From Bedellia somnulentella (lineage: Eukaryota; Arthropoda; Insecta; Lepidoptera; Bedelliidae), in the NCBI GenBank assembly GCA_963576735.1, contig OY755184.1:5146001-5210000 (forward strand): a stretch of DNA of 64,000 nt. The letters run 5' to 3'. Below the pieces are notes generated by a model, which searched no databases, was not told the DNA's origin, and worked only from the letters and a program-made list of their open reading frames with translations. Below are positions 20,030 to 30,915 of the stretch, in pieces. A program made the translations under genes and the position numbers. The first letter of the stretch is position 1; the number at the start of each line of letters is the position of its first letter.

Positions 20030-20266
20030 TTATTCTTCTTCCTGTTCTTCTTCTTCTTTTTCTTCTATTTCACAGATCCACTGTCCCACTAGCGATTCCT
20101 CATTGGTATCATATGAGTCTTCTAGATTAGCTGACTCAACATTAGAGCACGATCGGCCTTGGCAGTTTGTGCATGCCAGGGAACAAAACAGTCCAACTTT
20201 TCTGCATCCACATTTAGCATTACAACCTTTTTTCAGTTGCAAAATATTGAGTTGAGAAGTTTCTCA
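20030..20266 (-). pseudogene. Cys-rich C-terminal fragment of a transposon protein
   Basis: Open frame ETSQLNILQLKKGCNAKCGC continuing RKVGLFCSLACTNCQGRSCSN, then an acidic, Glu-rich end (EEKEEEEQEEE). A stop (TGA) at 20264-20266 cuts the 5' side, and no start remains. The CGCRK-GL-CS--C--C-G--C-N spacing resembles CXC-type Cys-rich ends I recall in uncharacterised insect transposon proteins; it should bind zinc. Its position between the inverted arms suggests it came from the autonomous form of this element. Confidence 0.6.
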
Positions 20267-20669
20267 GGTGCTGGTGGAAGTTAAACTTATAAGTGATGTT
20301 CATACGTGGCGTACATGTGCAAATTATGAAGATTACCAATGATCGAACTTTTCAACGCGTTATATCTTCAAAATGGTGGCTTTCAGGAAAAAAATTATAG
20401 ATATCTTTTTTGTAGAGAATTTACTGATCTACAATTTTGTACCGGGTGATTTTGCGAAAAACTCACCGTTTCGCTTAAAATCGAAAAAACTCATTTTTTT
20501 TACCTTTGACCTCGTGTAAAATTTTTAGCACACCTCAGAACGATGGGGACTTTTGAGGTTTCATTTATAATCATGTTTTGAACAATTGTGCCAATTTTCA
20601 GCTTCTTATGAATTAATGTAACCTTCCTCCTTATTTTAGGCCTAAATTGACCGGACTAATAGAGCGGAA

Positions 20670-21245
20670 ACCAAAATAAGTTCAGTCCAAAAATTTCTTA
20701 AAAAATTCCGCTAAAAACTAATTGTCGGAAAAACAACATCCCTGTGGGAGTTTATTATTTTTGAAACATGTTCATGCCAACACGATAATATTTTGCAGTG
20801 TTTTTGTAATAACTTTATGTCCTAAACAAATCTCCAATTTCTTCAATTTGAATTGAGGACAAATATGATCAAATAGAGAATGTGCTGAGAAAGGCAGGCG
20901 TTCTATAACGTGAAGTGTTACATCCTTAATCCTTTTTGATGGCCCCATTTTTCGTTATTCAAAACAAATAATATAAAAAACGTGACTAAAAAACTTATAT
21001 AGCAGTTTTCAAACTTCTAAGTCCACAATTTCAAAAGTTACATGCAAACATTACACCCCTATTTCATCCCCTTAGTGCCAGAATTTCTGAAAATCCCTTG
21101 TTTGTGCTCACTTGCATTATAAAGGATTGTACTGAATTTCAAGTTTCTAAGTACATTGGTTAGTCGGTCGCGTAGTGCGTTGATTCTAATTCAGTTGGTT
21201 TGCCTTTTATGTACATAGATTAACGAATGTAGACGAAGCTCGATA
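20670..21245. other. Unassigned stretch
   Basis: No recognised gene. GGTTAGTCGGTCGCGTAGTG near 21160 may be repeat-derived. Confidence 0.35.
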
Positions 21246-21254
21246 ATCTCTGCC

Positions 21255-21500
21255 TACATACATACATATACTCACGGCTATATTTCGCTAGAAGGGGTAA
21301 CCAGAGCTGCGGAATTATAAATTCCTCAGCCACTTTTGGAAGTTGAGTGGGGAAAAGATGGTAAAAATAAAGGTTTTTGGTGATGGGTCTCCAACAGCAT
21401 CGCCCAAAAATCCAATAAAAAGCCCAAATACCCTTAGTCGCCTCTTACGACACCCGTGAGTAGAAAGGGGTAGCGACATTCTAAGCCGGCACTACACGGC
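21255..21500 (-). repeat. SINE family A, full length
   Basis: Minus-strand copy beginning GCCGTGTAGTGCCGGCTTAG at the right and ending in a CATACATACATA tail at the left. Confidence 0.9.
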
Positions 21501-21519
21501 ATCTATCTCTATATCTATA

Positions 21520-21572
21520 ATCTCTGCCTACTACAATGGAATTAACGCCGTCAGTATATGTATATAACTGAT
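21520..21572 (+). repeat. LINE family E terminal stub
   Basis: AATCTCTGCCTACTACAATG then CGCCGTCAGTATATGTATAT: only the last ~50 bp of family E. Confidence 0.65.
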
Positions 21573-21945
21573 ATACTGTCGTTTAAATTTAATTTGTGAC
21601 GCACCACAAAGCGAGTCTTAACTCATATATTTTCATTATAAGAGGTGAAAACCTCTCAATTATCACATAGAGTGGTTTTTCCTCATTCGATGAGTGAGAG
21701 AAAATGCGGAGGTAATAATATCGTCTTACGTATCATCGTGGATTTCCTGTAAAGCTCTACGCATAATGGAGCTCGTGGTTTTTTTTTGTTTTTTTATAAT
21801 CTTTATACTTTGGAAGATTTCATATAAGATTGCCTTGACGGACGAGTATTAAATTTTGCACACTTATAGTTTATATGTAAAAGTAGGGCCTAAGTATTAT
21901 TTTTTATTATACTCTATGTATTTAAAATATTAACACAGTGTAGTT

Positions 21946-22320
21946 AGCGCATATGACCATGTCCGTTAAGCTATAAATCTTCCCTCGTTATTGTTTGGAA
22001 TAATTGTCCAGTGAAATTTTTTCCACCTTCGTCATGTGATCAGTTTTTGTTTTGGACAGTTTAGTTTAATTGTGTCTAACTAGCGTTTGTTTTGGTCGCA
22101 TGGAAAATCTGTTAAAAGTGAAATTATGTATGTTAAACTCGTAATTGTACGAATAATATTTCGAAAAATCATAGTAATGTGAGTGTAGGGAGTTTTTGGT
22201 TGCTTCTCTCTTTACAAACACCTTCCAAAGCAACCGTTAAGTTATTAAATTTAAATGTTTGATGGATATATATTTTTGTAATTAACTTTAGTTTTAAAAT
22301 AAATTCGTTTATTTTTGTTG
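21946..22320 (+). mobile_element. 5'-truncated 3' UTR of CR1-like family
   Basis: Collinear match to the 3' UTR of the intact element, read on the opposite strand: GACCATGTCCGTTAAGCTAT, ATAATTGTCCAGTGA, AACTAGCGTTTG, TCTCTTTACAAACACCTTCC. Ends near an AATAAA-like region at ~22300. Shows the family has retrotransposed more than once here. Confidence 0.8.
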
Positions 22321-22329
22321 GAATAGATA

Positions 22330-23186
22330 TATATTTACCGCGTCGGTTACGGAATACCGGCTACACGGAAAAAAATAATTTATAAACTATTCTTCTATTA
22401 ATTTGAAAATGTTTGTTTAAGGAAATGTTTTGTCTGTGCCATAGTAAACGTACCTCAATTTGGGGAAAATCCTGTAAGCAGTCAAAGAACCAAATAATTG
22501 GCTTCTTTTTTTTACTCTTGAACCGAATATTAAATTAGGGATGTTGAAGAAAAGGTAAAATTTATCTTCTGTAGATTTTACATAGAATAATAATTATTAT
22601 TTTGTTAGTTGCTCCTAGAGCATAAAAATATTCTTTAAATGCTGATTAAACTTTTGACTGGAGTTTGTGTACTATAACTAAATTATTCTTATAGTTGAGT
22701 ATATCAACGAGATTTTTTTATGAGCCTGAGATAATATCGCCAACGATACTTCATTTCATCTTTCTTCTCATATAAAATCAAGAAAATTATCTCATATAAA
22801 GTCCCAAATTTTTATGAAAATTCTTTGATGAAAATAATAAATAATATATTTTACACGTAAAAATATACCTCTCTGTATAATAGTCTAAATATATAATTGT
22901 TTTAAATCTTTACAACATTTGATAAATATTCAAGTGAGCGGCGGTTTTCAAACCTAAGCCTGGTTTTGAGAGTACAAGAATTTATTTTCATTGTCAAATT
23001 AGAATAACTATTTAATACAACACACTTATATATACTTTAACTTACTTAAGCTATATATCTTGAAATAATTTAAATGTTTCACTAAAGTGTAACAATAAAA
23101 TCCTTGAGCTTATATTATATATGCAACGCAAAACTTCCAAAAATATAACGTTTACCAAAATATATACAAAATATGTGTAAATAAAT
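22330..23186. other. Unassigned AT-rich stretch
   Basis: No gene or recognised repeat in about 850 bp. Confidence 0.4.
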
Positions 23187-23432
23187 GCTGTGTAGTGTCG
23201 GCTTAGAATAGCACTACCCCGTTTCTTCCCATGGATGTACGTAAGAGGCAACTAAGGGTATTGGGGATTTTTAATGGATTTTTGGGCGATGCGGCTGGAG
23301 ACCCATCACCAATAACCTTTATTTTACGATCTTTTCCCCACTTAACTTCCAAAAGTGGCTGAGGAATTTATAATTCCTTAGTTCTGGCTACCCCTTCTAG
23401 GGATTTATAGCCGTGAGTATATGAATGTATGT
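23187..23432 (+). repeat. SINE family A, full length
   Basis: GCTGTGTAGTGTCGGCTTAG to GCCGTGAGTATATGAATG. Confidence 0.9.
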
Positions 23433-23669
23433 AAAAAGTAACAAACATTCTACCGTTTTCATATCAGATACATGGTGCTCAGTGAGAGTTTCATTGGATT
23501 TATCAGATGTACGTGACGCGAGTGTGTTTACACTGGAGCCGTGTTGGTCAGTAATTAAATGTTTTCACGAAGAGTGAGGATTGTTTTTGAACTTTCTACA
23601 TCTACAATCCATTAAAGAAACGTAATAACAAACTTTAATTGAAAACTTTTCGCAATTGCTAATATATTC

Positions 23670-23890
23670 TCACTAGTTTTTGCCCGCGACTACGTCCGCA
23701 TGAATGGTATGTATACTTTGAAAATTGTGGAAGTTTCGTATAAATTTAATCTCCTGTAATTCCTGTTTCCGTTAGAATTTCTAGTTATACTATCGTAATT
23801 TACACATAAACTTCTTGAGGAGTCTTTATACCAAATTTCTAAATGATAGAATCGAAATTGCAGAAGTTTCATATAGACTACAATTACCCG
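23670..23890 (+). repeat. Lepidopteran-type repeat with GCCCGCGACTACGTCCGC word
   Basis: ACTAGTTTTTGCCCGCGACTACGTCCGCAT-type start (23675-23703) is a very widespread word in moth and butterfly genomes. The rest of the copy is decayed. A reverse relative is at 57120-57165. Confidence 0.5.
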
Positions 23891-24317
23891 GTGACCGTAG
23901 AAATTTTTGGAATGTCCAGCCGTTTGGGTTATTCACTGTCTGGGAGTGAATTGTTCAATCAGTAATGGACCGGTTTTTTGTATGGAGGTGAAGAAGGCAG
24001 TGTGGCTTATTATTTTGGATTTAGTTAAGTCTAATAAGGTATCTTTAAGGCTACGCAGGATACCTCACAAGTTTTACAATGCTTGCGTACGGTTTTTATA
24101 CTTACATGTAGAAATATTTTACAAAATACCTGTACTGATATAGTTTTTTTTAAGGGTCTTGTTCTTATTTGCTCTTTTTTTAACACACGGCATATCATTA
24201 TCCTAAGTGAAGAAAAACATATGATACGTATTTAAGGAGATTTCCTGATGATATGTCTTAAATATATAGTTGTCGTGTAACATCATGTTTTATTATTCCA
24301 ATAATCTTGCTCTTGAT
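23891..24317. other. Unassigned stretch
   Basis: A 78-codon open frame at 23907-24143 has no recognisable domain or splice context. Confidence 0.35.
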
Positions 24318-24366
24318 AGTCTATGCCTACCCATTTGGAAACTAATAGCGTGAGTATATGTATATT
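24318..24366 (+). repeat. LINE family E terminal stub
   Basis: GATAGTCTATGCCTACCCAT followed by AATAGCGTGAGTATATGTAT. Confidence 0.6.
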
Positions 24367-24749
24367 GCTCTGCCTCTACAGTAAACTGTGCCGCAATTTC
24401 CAAACAAACCACTAGTAGGAACAATGTTCCCCAATCTATGCGTTCAATAGGAAACATTGTGAAGCATCCCTTGAAGTAGAACAAATGCTTCTAATAGAGG
24501 CTCGACCGTTCATTGTGGAAGCGATTAAATTAAAGTGACGTCACCATAGAACGAGAAATTCTCGGAGCCGAGGCGGGTACGGGTTCCTAATTCTGTGGAT
24601 GTCACAATTCCGCACTCTCACCTAAATCTGAAGGTATACTTTAGACAAGGCCATTTGTGAAACTACCTATTTTTGGTTACCGTGGAAAACTTCTTCTACT
24701 ACTTTTTCTACTCTATTTTAGGTTATAATAATATGATTTGTGGCACTTG

Positions 24750-24992
24750 TCAATAATAATAAATAAAATATAAATAAATACGGTCATTTTATACACAGAT
24801 CAAGTTAGCCCCAAACTAAGTAAGAGTTGTATTATGGGATACTAACTCAACGATATCAAGACTTAGAAACAAATATTTCTTTGCTCTTTGCGGGGAACAA
24901 ACAGCTCAAACAGCTCTTTGCGGGTATCGAACCCGCAATCTCCGGACCGAGAAGCTAGTGACCTATCCACTCGGCCACGGCTGTCGTCAAAA
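24750..24992 (-). repeat. SINE family D, full length
   Basis: tRNA-like head at the right (GGCCGAGTGGATAGGTCACT on the minus strand), B-box GGTTCGATACCC, and a TAAA-type tail at the left. An extra internal duplication of the AGCTCTTTGCGGG block is visible at 24886-24921. Confidence 0.8.
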
Positions 24993-25205
24993 TTCACCTC
25001 AACTATTTGGATATTTATCCAAGTGAATATTATGATCAGCCTAATTCAATTTCATTCAAATCAATTTCCTTGCGATAATCATAGCTTAAATCTTATAAGT
25101 TATTAGATTCATCTTTAGAGCCCATGATACTGCACTATAATCCATCAGACAAATAAGCCAGGGTTCATATCAACAATATTTTCGTCTTCAAAATTGAGAG
25201 ATGAT

Positions 25206-25454
25206 ATACATACATACATATACTCACGGCTATAAATCCCTTAACGGGGTAGCCAGAGCTTTGGAATGAGAAATTCCTCAGCCATTTTTGGAAGTTGATT
25301 GGGGAAAAGATGGTAATAATAAATGTTTTTGGTGACGGGTCTCCAACCACATCGCCCAAAAATCACTTAATAAGCCCCTGTACCCTTAGTCGCCTCTTAC
25401 GATCACCCACGGGTAGAAATTGGGTAGTGTTATTCTAAGCCGACACTACACGGC
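25206..25454 (-). repeat. SINE family A, full length
   Basis: Minus-strand copy with all blocks and a CATACATACATA tail at the left. Confidence 0.9.
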
Positions 25455-25479
25455 TTAGAACAACACTACCCCAAATTTA

Positions 25480-25940
25480 AAAATTAAAATGGAACAATTA
25501 GCCAATAGTATGACTAACAGCCAAGTCTTTACCTTAAGAAAAAGAAATAAGTTATTCCCAAAAAGTAATAAAGCCAATGTCGAGTACACGGCATCCGAAC
25601 ACCAATTTGCGTAAAAAATGGACTGCCAGTTCTATTCTTCAAGCATCTAAAGCAGAACGAATATATTCGAGACGTTTCTTTCATCACCATAATAATATCC
25701 ACTTATCTTTATGGCGTTAAATTGCGCCTGAATTCGCAGGAAGTAATCGTCAGGGTTGCCTTTTTATTTAAAGACCATTATTTTCATGAGCATCTTCAGC
25801 TACGTCTATGTTATCTGCAAATTATACCGAATGCAAAGATATGGTAAAATATATACATGGTTTTGTTTTTAAAAAGAATAAAAAATAAATAAAATAAAAA
25901 GCGTTTCTTTACTAGAAACAAAATTGAATTATAGTTGTGT
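25480..25940. other. Unassigned AT-rich stretch
   Basis: No gene or repeat recognised. Confidence 0.4.
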
Positions 25941-26013
25941 TGTTTATGCCTTGAACTAGTGACTTTAAGAGGCAAGTTTTTTCATTAGTTTGTTTGATCA
26001 GGAAAATAAGTAT

Positions 26014-26326
26014 CCCACCAAAAACATTTTCATGTAAAATGTTGCCAAGACGAGCCTATATGACCCGCACTGTCAAAAAGTTATCAGATCTTATGTAGAG
26101 CCAAGCTTCTAACACTACACGCCCTAACTCTACAAGGCCTAACTTCACAAACTCTTCACCTTAGTCTAAATATGTGGCTTGGCCATTTCGCTACATTCAC
26201 ATCGGCGTAAGATGAAAAATTAATTCACTGTTCATTACTTTTGTGTTATACAATAGTTCTTGTAGTAACGAACGGCTCATATGGGCTTGTCTTGGCAACA
26301 TTTTGCATGAAAATGTTTTTGGTGGG
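26014..26326. mobile_element. 313-bp MITE with 43-bp terminal inverted repeats
   Basis: Left end CCCACCAAAAACATTTTCAT and right end ATGAAAATGTTTTTGGTGGG continue inward through GTTGCCAAGACGAGCC and its complement. AT flanks both ends. No ORF. Confidence 0.8.
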
Positions 26327-26429
26327 ATTTCATTTATTTTTGTAAGTAGGTATACAAGATATTTATTGAACAATAATTAAAAATATTCACATAGACATAT
26401 TACAATCTAAATTAAAATATAAAACTAAA

Positions 26430-26860
26430 AAAATACCTACTATAGATGGAAAATTTCATGAAATTCGTCGCTCTCGCAGAACGGTATTGTGCCTAAAATA
26501 CTGGCAGCATTTCCTCTTTGAATGGCTATACTAATAATTCATTGGCTGAGGTAGCTGCCAGCCCTAGGATCACCACTGACTTCCACTAGGTGGGCTGAGA
26601 GATCTTTTAAGAAAACCCGTGCCTCGTTGCCCCATGTGCCGAGAGTTTCAACGGCGAATGGAATAAAATGATAATCATTCAATAAAGCAGAATATTTTCG
26701 ACGTTTGAAACTCTCGGCATTGGCTGCAGCAGCACCTGCTCGCGATGCAAACCCTGATAAATGGCAAGGCACTAGGGTATCAACACACGTTGCATCCCAT
26801 ATTAACGCCCTGCCATTCCTCCAAGGCAACAAAGTAAGTTGTAAGTTTTTGTAAGTTGTT
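26430..26860 (-). pseudogene. Transposon protein C-terminal remnant (IQRGNAAS type)
   Basis: Minus-strand reading: TYKNLQLTLLPWRNGRALIW, then DATCVDTLVPCHLSGFASRA, AGAAAANAESFKRRKYSALL, FIPFAVETLGTWGNEARVFL, GDPRAGSYLSQ, an in-frame TGA at 26539-26541, and IISIAIQRGNAASILGT to a stop at 26441-26446. The nonsense codon probably replaced Arg. Similar LP-W-GR-L-WD-T-VDTL and IQRGNAAS blocks end many retroelement-associated proteins in invertebrates, but I cannot name the clade. No start codon. Confidence 0.65.
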
Positions 26861-26899
26861 CTTAAGAACTTTTTTCTGTTTTTTTTGGGGTAACAAGTT

Positions 26900-27313
26900 T
26901 TTTTTTAACAAGGAGTACCTATACATATATATATCTGGGGGCATCAAGTTTTAGATCAGATTAGGCCTATAGCGTCAAAATTGAAAATTACAGGACTCAT
27001 ACAAACTGCTAATACTAGCTTACATACAAAATTTCAGCTTTCTAGGACATTAGGAAATCCCCCAAAGAATTTTGATGATCATCAGTGAGTCAGACGAAAT
27101 CTGCGTTTTTTAGATATAAATAAAATCTGAAGTATAAAAGCTAATGTAATCAAAACTGTCATTAAATCCGCTATTGACGATATATCCCGAAAATTTTGTT
27201 GATCTAGCGTAATCCAAACCCAAGTTATGAGGGTTCAAAAAAACGACGAAGCGCTTCGAGAAAAGGTAGGTAGTGCCCGTGAGCTTCGCTTGGCTTGTCT
27301 TGGCGTACAGATT
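26900..27313. repeat. Probable old dispersed repeat
   Basis: CATCAGTGAGTCAGACGAAA and TAGTGCCCGTGAGCTTCGCT are reminiscent of widespread lepidopteran repeats. There is no partner copy in the window, so confidence is low. Confidence 0.3.
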
Positions 27314-27557
27314 ACTGTGTAGTGTGGGCTTATACTAGCACTACACCATTTCTTCGCATCGGTGATCGTAAGAAGTGACTAAAGGTATCGGGGCTTTTTA
27401 AGTGATTTTTGGGCGATTCGGTTGGAGAACCATCTCCAAAAACTTTACAGTCTCTTCCCCATTTAAATTTCAAAAGTGGCTAAGAAATATCTTATTCCGA
27501 AGCTCTGGCTACACATTTCAGGAATTTATGGCCGTGATTATATGTATATATGTATGT
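27314..27557 (+). repeat. SINE family A
   Basis: ACTGTGTAGTGTGGGCTTAT to GGCCGTGATTATATGTATAT; diverged but complete. Confidence 0.85.
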
Positions 27558-27636
27558 TGTGCTGTTTGAGAATTGAACTAGTGATTTGGGAACGTTTTTT
27601 CGATTAGTTTGTTTGATCAGGAAAATAGGTATTAAA
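27558..27636 (+). repeat. Short repeat shared with the left flank of the 26-kb MITE
   Basis: TTAGTTTGTTTGATCAGGAA and neighbouring TTGAACTAGTGA match 25945-26013. This copy lacks the MITE. Confidence 0.6.
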
Positions 27637-28104
27637 TAAATGGCCAAGTGCTTGTTGGGCCTCGTTAAAATGTAGTTTCCAAGTGCCAAGTTGTTGGGTA
27701 CGTCTTCAAATTTGGATAGGCCGAGACCATCACCACTTTATTATGATCTTGGGGAACAATTACAGTTTCAGTTACTTTCATAATATTTTGTTACATGATC
27801 TATTATTTTTATGCTTTGGAAACTACTATTGGTCTTGTTTTATTGCCCTTGCATTAAAAAAAATATATTTCTTAGTGTCGATATTAACTAAAGAAATTCA
27901 AACTGAAAAACAACTTAGAGTTCAGTGCCATTCTAAGACGACACTTCACACTAAACTCTACTCGTTTCCTAATCTCTAAAAGTGAAAAAAACGGGATCAA
28001 TTAGAAACCTAAAACCTGATTCAGTACCAACTTTGTAATTAAATTAGTCAGGGTTTTCATTAATTACTGTTACCTGAATAGCCAGTACGAGCGACCTTTT
28101 AATT

Positions 28105-28215
28105 AGATATCGCGTGGTATGAAACAGCCATCTCTTTCGTACTTACTTAGTATCTTATACCGTTATATCATTCTATCCGATATCGTGACGATAAAATAGC
28201 GCTCGTGTTAGGCTT
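28105..28215 (+). repeat. Repeat family F
   Basis: TATCGCGTGGTATGAAACAG through CGATAAAATAGCGCTCGTG-like sequence, matching 717-830 and 39190-39305. Confidence 0.65.
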
Positions 28216-28379
28216 CCTGTTGGGATATTTAATAAAATTTGCTGTAAGACAACGACCGACATAAATAAACTTGGGATAACAAAGAGTTTTCTGCTGAAGC
28301 AATAATTAAAAGGTACACCTTGAGATTCCAATCACACTGTGTGTTATGTTCTTTATTTTATTTTTAAAATTAACTGACT

Positions 28380-29020
28380 TTTAATAATAAATAAATATAC
28401 CGACATATTATACACAGATCAAATTAGCCCCAAACTAGACCTTGTATTATGGGATACTAACACAATCATACATTAAATATAATATAATACACTTATCAAT
28501 ATCAATATCTATGCAACCGTGATAGCCCAGTGGGTAGAACACTCGGTTATCGTGCAAACGACTAGTGTTCAAATCCTGGGTCGGGCCTACACCAATTTGT
28601 CTTTTCTAAAGACATATGTGTGGTTAATTTATCATGGTTGTTAACGGTGAAGGAAAACATCGTGAGGAAACCCATATGGCTGAGTTGTACTTAGTCATGT
28701 GACAGTGTATTCGTACAAAACAGCGATAGGCCTGCCCCCTATCACGTGAGTACACTGTCCATGCAAAACGTGGGTACTCTGAACACCAGGTGGCAAAGTC
28801 ACGTGATGTTTAGAAGTATTAGTACCTCTGCCAACCCCTTCGGGGATATTCGGCGTGAACGTTTATGTTATGTTATGTATGTTATTATGTTTATCAATAT
28901 CATCCAAAACTAAGGAACAATAATTTATGCTCATCACATAAATGTTGCTCTCAGCGTGGATCGAACCCGCAACCTCCGGACCGAGGAGCTCGTCACCTAT
29001 CCACTCGGCTACGGACGCCG
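28380..29020 (-). repeat. SINE family D, split by SINE B
   Basis: Tail and body at 28380-28492, head at 28903-29020 (GGCCGAGTGG relatives, B-box GGTTCGATCC on the minus strand). TTATCAATATCA occurs at 28493-28504 and 28891-28902 as the duplication made by the SINE B insertion. Confidence 0.85.
28505..28890 (+). repeat. SINE family B, full length, nested in D
   Basis: Head AACCGTGATAGCCCAGTGGG, B-box GTGTTCAAATCCTGGG, body, then CCCCTTCGGGGATATTCGGC and GTGAACGTTTATGTTATG tail. Confidence 0.9.
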
Positions 29021-29036
29021 TAAACGTTAGGCAGAG

Positions 29037-29734
29037 TAGACTTGATTTACTAATAAATAAAGAATAAATAAAGGAAAGAAAAATTTCGACACAGGCGGGA
29101 ATCGAACCCGCGACATCGGGTATACGCCCCGACGCTCCGCCAACTGAGCCACCGTGTCAATTGGCTGCCAGTGCGAAATTCTTCTGTCCTTTATTTCTTT
29201 TTACACGTTTAAGTAGTGATTGCGTTTCCTACCTCCGAATTTTAACTAATTTGGAAGGACACTTGTCTACCTTTTCAGATAGAATGCAAATGCTAAAAAC
29301 GCCTAACTATCACATAATTTAAATCTTTTTGTTCATGAAAACCTCATGTGGGGATTATTACTAATAAATAAAGAATAAATAAAGGAAAGAAAAATTTCGA
29401 CGAACCCGCGACCTCGGGTATACGCCCCGACGCTCTGCCAACTGAGCCACCGTGTCAATTGGCTGCCAGTGCGAAATTCTTCTATCCTTTATTTCTTTTT
29501 ACACGTTTAAGTAGTGTTTGCGTTTCCTTCCTCCGAATTTAAACTAATTTGGAAGGCCACTTGTCTACCTTTTCAGATAGAATGCAAATGTTGAAAACGC
29601 CTAACTAATGTGAGGTCGCGGGTTCGATTCCCGCCTGTTTCGAAATTTTTCTTTCCTTTATTTATTCTTTATTTATTAGTAATAATCCCCACATGAGGTT
29701 TTCATGAACAAAAAGATTTAAATTAGACTTGATT
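29037..29734 (-). repeat. Family C composite, one insertion with inverted arms
   Basis: A single 11-bp duplication TAGACTTGATT brackets ~676 bp (29037-29047 and 29724-29734). Inside are a complete cloverleaf (29088-29158), a second one with the acceptor and T-arm deleted (29401-29456), and an inverted half tRNA plus tail at 29612-29723. GATAGAATGCAAATG and CTCCGAATTTTAACTAATTT spacers are duplicated. The whole can fold back on itself. Confidence 0.75.
29088..29158 (-). tRNA. tRNA-like cloverleaf inside family C
   Basis: Same 71-nt fold as at 10466-10536, with D-loop AGTTGGCG and variable loop TGTC. C at position 33 argues against function. Confidence 0.4.
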
Positions 29735-30175
29735 AGTTTTATTGGAGTATTTTATATTCCTAAATTCTTTCTTACTCCCAAAACAGAAAAATGGCAAAAT
29801 ACAATCATCTATTTATGGCACTGATTTAAAGAGGCAGTTGTATATAGCGGTTTTGGTAAGTTAACAATTATAAATGGCACGTTTAATAACTAGATCAGCA
29901 GTTAAAACTAAACAGTAAAGTAAACAAAAATGAGCAATAAAAAATAATGAAATGGATCAGTGAATATATAATTGAGTAGGAAAATAATTCAATGGGCGGT
30001 AAAAAATATTGAACGAGCGGTTACGCGTGGGTATTAATAAATCGGAATTTGTCGGTAAGAAATCTCGTTCTAAGCAATTCTATAAAGTAAGTAAGCATAT
30101 AGGCATGCATATAGGCATGCATCAGGCATTTAGGACTCGCTCCGCTGCGCTACGCTCGCTCGTTTTATACATAAT

Positions 30176-30194
30176 CTAACCTAACCTAACCTAA
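30176..30194. repeat. Short CCTAA (insect telomere-type) array
   Basis: Just under four copies of CTAAC/CCTAA. Too short to show telomeric origin; may be part of the foldback element. Confidence 0.6.
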
Positions 30195-30544
30195 TTAAAT
30201 GTGACCACCTAACTTTTCTTTGTCTGCAGGGGGCTTTCGCACCCCGACCCCCCCAAGCAGGGGGGCCCCCTGCACTCCCCGACATTCAAACAAGCGAGCA
30301 AGTATACATACAAACAGGCATGCATCGTTACGATCTGCCGAACTATTTATTGAACTGCCCATTCCATCATTTTTACCGCCCATTTAATTATTGGACTACT
30401 CAATTATTTTTAGAATTGACATTGTATGATAAAATAACCGACAAATATATTTTTTATTACTGTCTATGTTTTACTGTCGCAATAAATATTCAACCGCCAT
30501 TAAATTAAATAACTGCTCAATATGTTTTTCAACTAATCATAATA

Positions 30545-30915
30545 CATAACATAACATAAACATAAACGTTCACGCCGAATATCCCCGAAGGGGTTGGCAG
30601 AGGTACTAATACTTCTGAACATCACGTGACTTTGTCACCTGGTGTTCAGAGTACCCACGTTTTGCATGGACAGTGTACTCACGTGATAGGGGGCAGGCCT
30701 ATCGCCGTTTTGTACGAATACACTGTCACATGACTAAGTACAACTCAGCCATGTGGGTTTCCTCACGATGTTTTCCCTCACCGTTAACAACCATGATAAA
30801 TTAACCACACATATGTCTTTAGAAAAGACAAATTGGTGTAGGCCCGACCCAGGATTCGAACACTAGTCGCTTGCACGATAACCAAGTGTTCTACCCACTG
30901 GGCTATCACGGTTGT
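30545..30915 (-). repeat. SINE family B (subfamily 1), full length
   Basis: Head at the right (CAACCGTGATAGCCCAGTGG on the minus strand). Target duplication TCATAATA at 30537-30544 and 30916-30923. Inserted in the foldback element. Confidence 0.9.

Larger units (their letters stand above)
19081..20655. mobile_element. Long inverted-repeat element with Cys-rich remnant
   Basis: Arms of ~340 bp pair closely: 19081-19436 and 20285-20655. Shared words include AGCTGAAAATTGGCACAATT, AACCTCAAAAGTCCCCATCG and TTGAAAAGTTCGATCATTGG. Both outer ends contain TTGACCGG. The centre holds a decayed protein fragment and a later SINE B insertion. The arms are similar enough to suggest recent activity or gene conversion. 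Confidence 0.8.

Noticed and set aside
20030..20130. Poly-Glu end of the Cys-rich remnant as an artefact of a CTT microsatellite
   Set aside because: Considered, but the Cys cluster next to it is complex and frame-consistent, so I kept the remnant; the acidic run itself may be microsatellite-expanded.
30176..30194. Interstitial telomere
   Set aside because: Fewer than four CCTAA units inside a repeat element; not enough to claim telomeric origin.
30195..30383. Gly-rich minus-strand frame near the CCTAA array
   Set aside because: It reads through a G/C homopolymer patch and repeat palindromes with no start context or domain.
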